Under the pieces are notes generated by a model that ran no database searches, was not told the origin of the DNA, and worked only from the letters and a program-made list of their open reading frames with translations. This document shows, piece after piece, positions 9,119-16,797 of a stretch of 64,000 bases of DNA. Source of the DNA: Zoogloeaceae bacterium G21618-S1 (GTDB lineage: Bacteria > Pseudomonadota > Gammaproteobacteria > Burkholderiales > Rhodocyclaceae); the NCBI GenBank assembly GCA_027214125.1, contig JAPWHF010000009.1:124001-188000 (forward strand). The letters are read 5' to 3'. The position numbers and the translations under genes are program-made. Numbering within the stretch: the stretch's first letter is position 1; each line of letters begins with the position of its first letter.

Positions 9119-9910
9119 ATGCTGCGCCGCTTGCAACGCTGGCTGTTCGGCCAGGCAGACCAACCCGCCGTGACCGAAGAACAATGGGCACGCGTCGAGG
9201 GCGGCCTGCCCTTCCTGAACTATTTGCCACCGGACGCCCGTCCACGCCTTCGCGCCCTCGCGCTCGAATTCCTCGACCAGAAAACTTTTCATGGCGCACA
9301 CGATCTGGCGTTGACAGACGACATCCTGCTGTCCATCGCCCTGCAAGCCTGCCTGCCCATCTACAACACCGGGCTGGACGCCTATCGTCATTGGGTGGGC
9401 GTGGTGGTCTATGCCGGCGACTTTGTCATCCCGCACGAAGAGATGGACGAAGACGGCGTGGTGCACGAATACGACGAGCCAGTCCTCGGCGAAGCCTGGC
9501 CGGACGGCCCGGTCGTTGTCTCCTGGCAGCCGCAACAACGCGCCGACGGCCTGAACGTCGTCATCCATGAATTCGCCCACAAGCTCGACATGTGCAACGG
9601 CCAGGCCGATGGCTTTCCGCCGCTGCCCGCCGACATGCGCCGCGCCGACTGGGCGCGCATTTTCACCGCTGCCTACGACGACTTCTGCCACCGCGTCGAT
9701 CACGACCTGCCCCACGCCATCGACGCCTACGCCGCCGAAAACCCGGCCGAGTTCTTTGCCGTAATGAGCGAAGCCTTCTTCGAGACACCGCTCAAGCTCC
9801 GCGCCGCTTACCCCGCCGCCTACGCCCAACTCAAGCGCCTCTATGGCCTCGACCCCGCCGCCGGCGCGAACCGACGCCCCGCTCACGACTCCAACCCGCT
9901 GGAACACTGA
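9119..9910 (+). CDS. mtfA: MtfA-type zinc peptidase (M90 family)
   Basis: A 263-residue cytosolic protein of the MtfA / glucose-regulated peptidase family. The zinc motif HEFAH is at residues 150-154 (HEFAHKLDMCNG), and a downstream helix NPAEFFAVMSEAFF supplies the likely third ligand. In enterobacteria MtfA binds the repressor Mlc and has aminopeptidase activity. No Mlc/PTS genes are visible here, so the partner in this organism is unknown. The family signatures DGPVVVSW and GFPPLP are present and the length is normal. It starts one base after the EamA gene, suggesting coupled translation. Confidence 0.92.
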   Translation: MLRRLQRWLFGQADQPAVTEEQWARVEGGLPFLNYLPPDARPRLRALALEFLDQKTFHGAHDLALTDDILLSIALQACLPIYNTGLDAYRHWVGVVVYAGDFVIPHEEMDEDGVVHEYDEPVLGEAWPDGPVVVSWQPQQRADGLNVVIHEFAHKLDMCNGQADGFPPLPADMRRADWARIFTAAYDDFCHRVDHDLPHAIDAYAAENPAEFFAVMSEAFFETPLKLRAAYPAAYAQLKRLYGLDPAAGANRRPAHDSNPLEH

Positions 9911-9928
9911 CGCCCGCGAGGTTTGCCC

Positions 9929-10384
9929 ATGAAACGCCTGCTGATCGTCTATCACACCCAGTCCGGCCACACCGCTCAACTGGCCGATGCGGTCAAAGCC
10001 GGCGCGGACACCGCCGACGGCGTCACGGTGCACTGCCTCAAAGCCTTTGACGCCGGCGTGGACGATCTGGCCCAATGCGACGCCCTGCTGCTCGGCACGC
10101 CCGAAAACTTCGGCTACATGTCCGGCGCGCTCAAAGACTTCTTCGACCGCACCTACTACCCGCTCGAAGGCCAACTCACCGGCCTGCCCTTCGCCATCTT
10201 CATCAGCGCCGGCAATGACGGCACCAATGCCGTGCGCGAAATCCGCCGCATCGCCACCGGCTACGGCTGGCGCGAAGTGTCCGAACCCCACATTGCCCGC
10301 GGTGAGGTCCAGCCAGCCGACCTCGACGCCTGCCACGCGCTTGGCGCGGCGATGGCCGAAGGCCTGGCAATGGGCATTTTCTGA
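9929..10384 (+). CDS. Flavodoxin / NADPH-dependent FMN reductase-like protein
   Basis: A 151-residue flavodoxin-fold protein. The FMN phosphate loop TQSGHTAQLADAV lies at residues 10-22, and the isoalloxazine-contact loops are GTPENFGYMSG and SAGNDGTNA. It probably binds FMN and acts in electron transfer or quinone/flavin reduction; no partner is evident. GAGG lies nine bases upstream of the ATG at 9929. An in-frame TTG two codons earlier is less likely. It is the third gene of the plus-strand run that starts at 8221. Confidence 0.85.
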   Translation: MKRLLIVYHTQSGHTAQLADAVKAGADTADGVTVHCLKAFDAGVDDLAQCDALLLGTPENFGYMSGALKDFFDRTYYPLEGQLTGLPFAIFISAGNDGTNAVREIRRIATGYGWREVSEPHIARGEVQPADLDACHALGAAMAEGLAMGIF

Positions 10385-10613
10385 GCACTGCGGCAGATTG
10401 ACGCAATCGCAAGCGTCTGACGAACGGTTGATCGCCGCCCAAGCCGCGCATGGCGTGGCTTTCGCGACCGCAGCCAACAACACACGACACGCCCCCCCAT
10501 GAAACGCTTTTGAAGTGTTCGCACGCGCCCTCTACGCTGAGAGTTCTGCGCCCGCCGTCTGGACGGATCGGTCGAGCGCAGATGACCCACCACTCTTTCG
10601 GAGGATGCTCTCT

Positions 10614-11048
10614 ATGGCTATCACCTGGATCCTGGTCGCAAACGCCAGCCTTGCAAAGCTCTACGCCAACTATGGCCCCAACAAGGGCCTCAAACTGGTC
10701 AAGGAGCTGATCCACCCGGAAAGCCGACAGAAAAACCAAGACCTCGTCACCGACCGAGCCGGCAGTATTCAATCAACCCATGGCAGCGGCTACGAGTCTC
10801 ACACGCCCCCAAAAACCCAAGCCGCGCGCGCCTTTGCACAGGAACTGGCGCAGGAGTTTTACCAAGGCCGCAACAAGCACGCCTTCGGCCGCGCCATTCT
10901 GGTGGCGCCCCCCGCCTTCATGGGCATGCTCAATGCCGTCATGGACGGCCCCACCGCCCAACTGATCACCGATCGGGTCGAGAAGGACTACACCAAAACC
11001 GCCGAACCCGATCTGGCCATGCGCCTGGGGGGCAGCATCTGCCTCTGA
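10614..11048 (+). CDS. Host-attachment-like protein (baeRF/Host_attach family)
   Basis: A 144-residue protein resembling the family annotated as 'protein required for attachment to host cells'. It opens with TWILVANASLAKLY, followed by a variable loop that links to a second half with FAQELAQEFYQGRNKHAFGRAILVAPPAFMGML. These proteins share the release-factor eRF1-like fold; the name comes from early plant-association genetics and the biochemical role is unsettled. The start at 10614 has GGAGG at good spacing; upstream in-frame codons are unlikely to be translated. A strong terminator follows at 11071, so the gene appears to be expressed alone. Confidence 0.8.
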   Translation: MAITWILVANASLAKLYANYGPNKGLKLVKELIHPESRQKNQDLVTDRAGSIQSTHGSGYESHTPPKTQAARAFAQELAQEFYQGRNKHAFGRAILVAPPAFMGMLNAVMDGPTAQLITDRVEKDYTKTAEPDLAMRLGGSICL

Positions 11049-11070
11049 GTTCTTGACCTCCAACCACAAC

Positions 11071-11094
11071 GGGCGCCGCTGGCGCCCTTTTTTT
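11071..11094 (+). terminator. Intrinsic terminator after the host-attachment-like gene
   Basis: A perfect 7 bp stem GGGCGCC / GGCGCCC with loop GCT is followed by seven T. It ends the plus-strand gene that stops at 11048. Confidence 0.9.
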
Positions 11095-11183
11095 GTGGCC
11101 CCAGCGCGCGCGCCAAAGAGACGCCTGGCAATTCACGCCAATATTGCATAGAATAACTGCCACATGGCACACAAGGAGTCCGT

Positions 11184-11639
11184 ATGAGCACCGCTGCTGC
11201 AATCGCACCCGAGCCGCTCTCGGTCGACCGCCTGCTGGGCGGGCGTAAAGTCCTGCACAGCCAGCCGCGCACACCGCTGGACTGGGTCGGCCTGATCCGC
11301 CACGGCATCTCCTCCACCGCCATCGACGCACTTTCCAAAACCCTGCGCCTCACCCAAAGCGAACTGGCCACGGCACTCGCCATCCCCGAGCGCACGCTGG
11401 CCCGGCGCAAAAAGGAAGGCACGCTCAGCAGCGAAGAGTCCGCCAAGGTCGTGCGTCTGGCCCGCGTCGTCGAGCGCGCCGAAGAAGTCTTCGAAGATCT
11501 CGCCGCCGCCCTCGACTGGCTCAAATCGCCCAACGCCGCGCTTGGCGGCGACACCCCGCTGTCGCTGATCGACACCGACATCGGCACGCAGAGCGTGATG
11601 GATACGCTGGGGCGGATCGAGCATGGGGTGTATGGCTGA
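11184..11639 (+). CDS. parS: ParS/Xre-type antitoxin (DUF2384 family)
   Basis: A 151-residue protein with an N-terminal HTH-like helical part (RLTQSELATALAIPERTLARRKKEG, about residues 53-77). The C-terminal ParS/MbcA toxin-binding region holds the AEEVFEDLAAALDWLKSPN and GGDTPLSLIDTDIG signatures, where antitoxins of this kind pack against their toxin. RES toxins deplete NAD+, and the antitoxin neutralises them and usually represses the operon. The cognate-type RES gene begins at 12456 on the same strand, but 816 bp intervene where these operons are normally contiguous. The ATG at 11184 has AAGGAG upstream. Confidence 0.9.
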   Translation: MSTAAAIAPEPLSVDRLLGGRKVLHSQPRTPLDWVGLIRHGISSTAIDALSKTLRLTQSELATALAIPERTLARRKKEGTLSSEESAKVVRLARVVERAEEVFEDLAAALDWLKSPNAALGGDTPLSLIDTDIGTQSVMDTLGRIEHGVYG

Positions 11640-11720
11640 GCGGAAGATTTGTGTGATCCACTCGGTGAGCGACGGAACGCCGTTTTCCCAGCTTCAGCAA
11701 GCACGGCCTTTCGATGACAA

Positions 11721-12414
11721 TCGTTGGCCGGGTTTCGCCCCGGCGGGCGACCTACTTTCTTGCTTGTGCAAGAAAGCTAGGCAAAGAAGCACAGCCCGCT
11801 TTCGCGCCCCTTCGGGGTTCCCGCCCTGCGGCGTTGTCGGGCGGGGTGCTTCGCAAACTCGCCCTGCGGGCTCAAACAGCGAAGCCCCTTTTTCCGCCCG
11901 CCACCGCCTCCGGTTGGCGCGGCAGAGGGCGGGTCGGTTGTGCCCGGCTGAACGGCTGCGGTGGCTTCGCAGGGTGGTCAGCTTCGCTGCCCACCAAGCA
12001 ACATGTGCCCGGAGACACAATGGTGGGCGGCAACCCGCCCACCCAACGAAACTTTGCCTTCACACGTTTGGTGGCTGCTTCGTTGGGCGGAAGAGCGAAG
12101 CGCCTTCACTGAATGCAGCACCTGCCGAACACGAACAGCGGATGCGCCTGCGGCTTATCCGCCCTACGAGAATGCCCACCGCTGTTGCCGACTGGCACGC
12201 ATTCCTCCTCTGTCGTGCCGAGCGCAGCAAGTGCGGGGCGGAAAAAGCGGCTTCGCTGTTTGAGCCCGCAGGGCGAGTTCGCGAAGCTGCCCGCCCCGGG
12301 CTTGCGGAGGGAGGGAAGCCCGAAGGGCCACGACGGCGGGGTGTGCTTCTTTGCTTAGCTTTCTTGCACAAGCAAGAAAGTAAGTCGCCCGCCGGGGCGA
12401 AACCCGGCCAACGA
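11721..12414. repeat. Inverted-repeat element inserted between antitoxin and toxin
   Basis: Arms of about 180 bp (11721-11899 and 12235-12414) are inverted copies of each other, roughly 80% alike by eye. The outer 30 or so bases (starting TCGTTGGCCGGGTTTCGCC) are perfect. Each arm contains the hairpin CTTTCTTGC-TTGT-GCAAGAAAG and the string CTCGCCCTGCGGGCTCAAAC. The centre (about 11900-12234) carries a hairpin GTGGGCGG/CCGCCCAC and a REP-like unit at 12139-12167 that recurs at 24343. No convincing transposase gene is present; open frames across it read both strands of the arms and look fortuitous. It resembles two head-to-head dispersed repeats or a MITE-like element. A target duplication could not be identified. 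Confidence 0.8.
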
Positions 12415-12455
12415 ACCTCCGATACACGCACGCCCCGCCGCCAAGGCAACAAACC

Positions 12456-12917
12456 ATGACCACCCTCTGGCGCCTCGTCACCGCCCGCTTCGCCGACACC
12501 GCCTTCAGCGGCGAAGGCGCGCGTTTGTATGGCGGGCGCTGGAATCGCAAGGGCGTGCCGATGGTCTATGCTGCCGCCAGCCAGTCGCTGGCGATGCTCG
12601 AAATTCTGGTGCAGGACGAACCGCTGCGCGCGCGCTATGTGATGATCCCGGCCACGCTGCCGAAGCGCTTCAAGGTCGAACAAATCACACTCGCCGACCT
12701 ACCGGAGCAGTGGAACAACCCGGCCAACCGCGCACACCTGCAAACCCTTGGCAGCGACTGGACGCGTCGTGGCAGCAGCGCGGTGCTGGCAGTGCCCAGC
12801 GCGGTGATTCCGGCCGAGACCAACTACCTCATCAACCCGCTACACCCCGACTTCGCCAGGATCGAGATCGGCGTCGCGCAAGACTTCATCACCGATCTGC
12901 GCCTGATCCGCAAATAG
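12456..12917 (+). CDS. RES-domain toxin
   Basis: A 153-residue RES toxin, the partner type of ParS/Xre antitoxins. Members degrade cellular NAD+ (ADP-ribosyltransferase-like fold). The arginine/tyrosine signature RLYGGRWNRKG lies at residues 27-37, followed by YAAASQSLAMLEIL with the conserved Ser and Glu, and NYLINPLHPDF near the end, as in the family; the domain is full-length and apparently intact. The start ATG follows the inverted-repeat element by about 40 bp. The gene therefore cannot use the usual antitoxin-coupled translation, and may have a promoter inside the element or rely on read-through. No strong ribosome binding site is visible. Confidence 0.92.
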   Translation: MTTLWRLVTARFADTAFSGEGARLYGGRWNRKGVPMVYAAASQSLAMLEILVQDEPLRARYVMIPATLPKRFKVEQITLADLPEQWNNPANRAHLQTLGSDWTRRGSSAVLAVPSAVIPAETNYLINPLHPDFARIEIGVAQDFITDLRLIRK

Positions 12918-12920
12918 CGC

Positions 12921-13613
12921 TCAAGCCAGCGCGTGCTTGACGGCTGCCGCGGCATGAATGGCCGTGGTGTCGTAGAGCGGCACGGCGGTGTGGTCGGCCT
13001 GCACCAATAGCGCGATCTCGGTGCAACCGAGAATCACCGCCTCGGCACCACGGGCCCGCAAACCCGCAATGATCTCGACATAGCGTGCACGCGAGGCCTC
13101 TGACACCACGCCTCGGCACAGTTCGTCGTAGATCACGGAATGCACAAAATCGCGCTCTGCGGCCTCGGGCACCAGCACTTCCATACCGAAGCGATCACGC
13201 AGGCGGCCGAGGTAGAAATCCTGCTCCATCGTAAAACGCGTACCGAGCAGGCCGACACGACGCACGCCATCGGCCTGCAGCACTTCGGCCGTGGCATCGG
13301 CAATATGCAGCAGCGGTATCGACAGCGCCGCTTCGATCTGCGGTGCGACCTTGTGCATGGTGTTGGTGCAGATCAACAGAAAATCCGCCCCGCCGGCTTC
13401 GACCGACTGCGCCGAGTCGACAAGCATCTGCGCCGTGGCATCCCAATCGCCCCTATGCTGCGCGGCTTCGATGGGTGCGAAGTCGACGCTGGCAAGCACC
13501 AGCCTGGCCGAGTGCAGGCCGCCGAGCGCGGCATTCACGCCACGGTTGATGGCCTGGTAGTAGCTCACGGTGGATTCCCAACTCATGCCGCCCAGCAAAC
13601 CGATGGTTTTCAT
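12921..13613 (-). CDS. Aspartate/glutamate racemase family protein
   Basis: A 230-residue PLP-independent amino-acid racemase (YgeA/RacD-like). The N-terminus MKTIGLLGGMSWEST matches the family. The two catalytic cysteines are seen in ICTNTMHKV (first half) and LGCTEIALL (second half). It probably racemises Asp, Glu or a broad set of amino acids in the cytosol. The start at 13613 has AGGAG six bases upstream. It is the last gene of a minus-strand run with thpR, ispF and ispD, 14 bp after thpR, and it ends four bases from the convergent RES toxin gene. Confidence 0.9.
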   Translation of the reverse strand: MKTIGLLGGMSWESTVSYYQAINRGVNAALGGLHSARLVLASVDFAPIEAAQHRGDWDATAQMLVDSAQSVEAGGADFLLICTNTMHKVAPQIEAALSIPLLHIADATAEVLQADGVRRVGLLGTRFTMEQDFYLGRLRDRFGMEVLVPEAAERDFVHSVIYDELCRGVVSEASRARYVEIIAGLRARGAEAVILGCTEIALLVQADHTAVPLYDTTAIHAAAAVKHALA

Positions 13614-13627
13614 TTCAACTCCTGCGC

Positions 13628-14188
13628 TCACGCCGCCGACCAGCGCCGACGCATTTCATAACGTGCGCCGGTCGCATCCCGATGCGACACCGCCAGCACA
13701 CCGCCATCCACCGCCCATTCAATCGGCGCAAATGCTTTGGCCTGCGCATGCCGACACCGGCGCGCCAGGGTGACATGCGGTACGAACGGGCGAGCCGCCA
13801 GCCTAATGCCGATGGCCTGCAAACCCGAGGACAGTTCGTCTGCGAGCTGCGCTAAAGCGTCCGGCGGCGACTGGCTTCCCGCCCACAGGATCTGGTTGTG
13901 AGGCCAATGGCCAAGCTGATCAAGATGGAGTGTGCAACGCGGCCACACGGTCTGATCGCCGACGGCCTCCATGGCCGGCAGCCGATCGACCGCCACATCG
14001 CCAATAAAGGAGAGCGTCAGATGCAGGGTGTCGACACGCATGATGCGCGCGTCGGACGCCGCGGCATCACGCGCGAGTTGGTGCAGTTGGGTTGCGATGG
14101 CCGGCGTCGGCCAGAGGGCGAAAAACACACGGGCGGTCGGCGCCGCAACTGGCGTGCCGTCGTCCGAGCACGGTGTTTCAGCCGGCAT
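13628..14188 (-). CDS. thpR: RNA 2',3'-cyclic phosphodiesterase (2H family)
   Basis: A 186-residue member of the 2H phosphoesterase / LigT family, which opens 2',3'-cyclic phosphates at RNA ends. The two HxTx motifs are HLTL (in [12 protein letters not shown]) and HVTL (in [12 protein letters not shown]). The family start [10 protein letters not shown] is preceded by about 18 residues. The ATG at 14188 lies inside the end of ispF, an 11 bp overlap that suggests translational coupling. Longer upstream frames would only re-read ispF in another frame. Confidence 0.9.
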   Translation of the reverse strand: MPAETPCSDDGTPVAAPTARVFFALWPTPAIATQLHQLARDAAASDARIMRVDTLHLTLSFIGDVAVDRLPAMEAVGDQTVWPRCTLHLDQLGHWPHNQILWAGSQSPPDALAQLADELSSGLQAIGIRLAARPFVPHVTLARRCRHAQAKAFAPIEWAVDGGVLAVSHRDATGARYEMRRRWSAA

Positions 14189-14672
14189 CCGCCCGGAACA
14201 GCAGCGCCACCGCCTGCGCGGCAATGCCTTCGCCGCGGCCGGTGAAGCCGAGCTTTTCAGTGGTCTTGCCCTTGATATTGATGCAGTCGACGGCCACGCC
14301 CAGATCGGAAGCAATATTGGCGACCATGGCCGGCACATGCGGCAGCAGCTTGGGTGCGCGGGCGATTACCGTGGCATCGACGTTGCCCACGGTGTAACCG
14401 GCCGCACGCACCGCCGCCATCGCTTCACGCAGCAGCACGCGACTGTCGGCACCCGCGTGCGCCGGATCGGTGTCGGGAAAATGCCGGCCAATATCGCCCA
14501 GCCCCGCCGCACCGAGCAACGCATCGGTAATGGCGTGCAGCAACACGTCGGCGTCGGAATGGCCGAGCAGACCGCTGGCAAAAGGAATCGATACACCGCC
14601 AATGATCAGCGGCCGACCGGCCACCAGCGCGTGGACGTCAAAGCCCTGGCCAATGCGAAAAGGCGCGCCCAT
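14178..14672 (-). CDS. ispF: 2-C-methyl-D-erythritol 2,4-cyclodiphosphate synthase
   Basis: Fifth enzyme of the MEP isoprenoid pathway; it cyclises CDP-methylerythritol phosphate with release of CMP. The 164 residues contain the metal ligands in GFDVHAL and [12 protein letters not shown], and the substrate loop [22 protein letters not shown] near the C-terminus, all as in IspF. It starts one base after the ispD stop, the common ispDF arrangement, and overlaps thpR downstream. Confidence 0.97.
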   Translation of the reverse strand: MGAPFRIGQGFDVHALVAGRPLIIGGVSIPFASGLLGHSDADVLLHAITDALLGAAGLGDIGRHFPDTDPAHAGADSRVLLREAMAAVRAAGYTVGNVDATVIARAPKLLPHVPAMVANIASDLGVAVDCINIKGKTTEKLGFTGRGEGIAAQAVALLFRADAG

Positions 14673-14673
14673 G

Positions 14674-15375
14674 TCAGCTCTCCCGGTTTTGCAGAATCCA
14701 CTCGGCCAGGTGCAGGTCGAGCGGATAAGTCACTTTAAGATTGGTCGGATCACCACGCACCAGGCGCGGGCGCAAGCCGGCGGCCTCAATGGCGCCGGCC
14801 TCGTCGGTCACGTCCCGCGCCGTCTCGAGCGCGCGGCGCAGCATCATGTAGCGGAACATCTGCGGCGTTTGCGCCTGCCACAGGCTGTCGCGCGGCACCG
14901 TGGTTACGGCGCGCCCCTGCGGGTCAGCGCGCTTGAGTGTGTCGGCCACCGGCACCGCCAGCAGACCGCCGACCTCGTCGTCGTCGAGCGCATCGATCAG
15001 CGTGTCTACATGCCAGGTCGCCAGGCACGGACGCGCGGCGTCGTGCACCAGCACCCAGTCGCCATCGCGCACATCGGGACGAATGGCGCGCAGGCCGTTG
15101 AGCACGCTATCGCCGCGCGTCGGTCCACCCACATAGATCGGGTTGAGCTTGTCGCCCAGATCCGACCAGTCGAAGCTGTTCCAGGTCTGGTCGCCAACCG
15201 ACAGCACCACATACACGCGCTCGATCTGCGGCACCGCGCATAGCACACGCAAGGTGTGGCGTAGCAGCGGCTCGCCCATCAAATTCAAATACTGTTTGGG
15301 GGTTTCTCGCCCCATGCGGGTGCCGCCGCCAGCGGCGGGCACCAGGGCGAAATGGCGATGAGCAATTTTTTGCAT
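14674..15375 (-). CDS. ispD: 2-C-methyl-D-erythritol 4-phosphate cytidylyltransferase
   Basis: Third enzyme of the MEP pathway; it couples CTP to methylerythritol phosphate. The 233-residue protein has the nucleotide-binding loop [17 protein letters not shown] at residues 13-29, VHDAARPCL in the middle and [15 protein letters not shown] at the end. Length and motifs are typical. It is the first gene of the ispD-ispF-thpR-racemase run and is divergent from the MgtC-like gene across 98 bp. Confidence 0.97.
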   Translation of the reverse strand: MQKIAHRHFALVPAAGGGTRMGRETPKQYLNLMGEPLLRHTLRVLCAVPQIERVYVVLSVGDQTWNSFDWSDLGDKLNPIYVGGPTRGDSVLNGLRAIRPDVRDGDWVLVHDAARPCLATWHVDTLIDALDDDEVGGLLAVPVADTLKRADPQGRAVTTVPRDSLWQAQTPQMFRYMMLRRALETARDVTDEAGAIEAAGLRPRLVRGDPTNLKVTYPLDLHLAEWILQNRES

Positions 15376-15473
15376 GGCGCGATTCTACCTGCGCCGGGGC
15401 TGCGCGGCACGGCCTCTGATGCCGCCAACGCGGCGTAGAATGGACTTCCAGGCCCATTTCCCGACTCATTCAA

Positions 15474-16754
15474 ATGGCACCCGACCTGCCCATCGACACG
15501 CGTCAACTCCAGGCCATCCTGGTCGCCCTCGGCATCGGACTCATGCTGGGGCTGGAGCGCGAACGCCAACCGGCACCGCGCGCCGGCCTGCGCACCTTCG
15601 CGCTGGTCGGTCTGCTCGGCGCGCTCGCCGGCCTGCTGGGCGAACGTTTCGACAGCCTGTGGCCCTTCCTCATCAGCCTTACGCTGATCGGCGTCATGAT
15701 CATCGCCGCCTATCTGCAAAACCCCGACCCGCAAGACGCCGGCACCACCTCGGTAGCCGCCCTGCTGCTGTGCCATATGCTCGGTTTCATGGTGTGGGAA
15801 GGCGAAGTGCGCCTGTCGATCATGATCGCCGTCGGCGTCACCGCGCTGCTCTACTTCAAGACCACGCTGCGCGGCTGGGCCACCCGACTCACCGCGCGCG
15901 ACTGGAACTCGATTCTGCAGTTCAGCGTCATCTCGCTGGTCATTCTGCCCGTGTTACCCAATCAGAATTTCGGCCCCTTCGACGCGCTCAATCCTTATCA
16001 GGTGTGGTTGATGGTGGTGCTGATCTCGGGCGTCAGCCTCGCCGGCTACGCCGCGCTACAGCTGGTGGGCGGGCGCTATGGCGCGCCGCTGGTCGGCCTG
16101 TTTGGCGGTCTGGTGTCGAGCACGGCCACCACGCTGGTGTTTGCCCGAGATGCGCGCAAGCGGCCCGAATTCGCCCCCATCTCGGCGCTGGTCATCGTCA
16201 TTGCCAATCTGGTCATGCTGGCGCGCGTGGCGGTAGTCTGTGCCGTGCTGGCACCCGGCCTGCTGTGGCAGGTGCTCATCATCGCCACACCCGGTCTGGC
16301 GTTCGGCCTCATCGCCTTGGGCCTGCAGTGGAAAACCTTGATGACCCACGACGGCAGCCCGGTGCCCGACACCAAGAACCCGACCGAACTGCGCGCCGCG
16401 CTCACCTTCGGCGCGCTCTACGCCGCAGTCCTGCTGGGTGCTGCGTGGTTGTCCGATATCGCCGGCAGCGCGGGGCTGTATCTGGTCGCGCTTGTATCGG
16501 GGCTGACCGATGTGGACGCCATTACCCTGTCGAGCCTGCGCCTGTTCTCGCTCGACCGCCTCGAATCCATCCCCACCGTCACCGCCATCGGTCTGGCCAT
16601 GCTCTCCAATCTGGCGTTCAAGACCACGCTGGCGATCAGTGTGGGTGGGCCCGGCGTGGCCAAGCGGGTACTGGCCGCCATGCTGGCGGTGGGTCTGGGG
16701 CTGGGTGGCGGTCTGACCTGGGTGGGCTGGGCAGCGGGTGGCATGGCGGGGTGA
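15474..16754 (+). CDS. MgtC/SapB-DUF4010 membrane protein
   Basis: A 426-residue integral membrane protein with about 12 hydrophobic segments. The first 130 residues match the MgtC/SapB fold (IGLMLGLERER, then FALVGLLGALAGLLGE and TSVAALLLCHMLGFMVW). The rest is a DUF4010 region (ISGVSLAGYAALQLVGGRYGA, SGLTDVDAITLSSLRL). Function in this family is not settled; MgtC relatives act in magnesium homeostasis or regulation of P-type ATPases. The gene stands alone, convergent with the channel-GGCT gene 43 bp away. No clear ribosome binding site precedes the ATG. Confidence 0.88.
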   Translation: MAPDLPIDTRQLQAILVALGIGLMLGLERERQPAPRAGLRTFALVGLLGALAGLLGERFDSLWPFLISLTLIGVMIIAAYLQNPDPQDAGTTSVAALLLCHMLGFMVWEGEVRLSIMIAVGVTALLYFKTTLRGWATRLTARDWNSILQFSVISLVILPVLPNQNFGPFDALNPYQVWLMVVLISGVSLAGYAALQLVGGRYGAPLVGLFGGLVSSTATTLVFARDARKRPEFAPISALVIVIANLVMLARVAVVCAVLAPGLLWQVLIIATPGLAFGLIALGLQWKTLMTHDGSPVPDTKNPTELRAALTFGALYAAVLLGAAWLSDIAGSAGLYLVALVSGLTDVDAITLSSLRLFSLDRLESIPTVTAIGLAMLSNLAFKTTLAISVGGPGVAKRVLAAMLAVGLGLGGGLTWVGWAAGGMAG

Positions 16755-16797
16755 TCAGAACGGGCGCCGGGCCTTGTCCCCGCGCCAAGGCCGCATC

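Noticed and set aside
11623-12683. Open frames crossing the inverted-repeat element on both strands
   Set aside because: The same peptide strings arise from both arms because of the inverted repeat. They have no family match or ribosome binding site.
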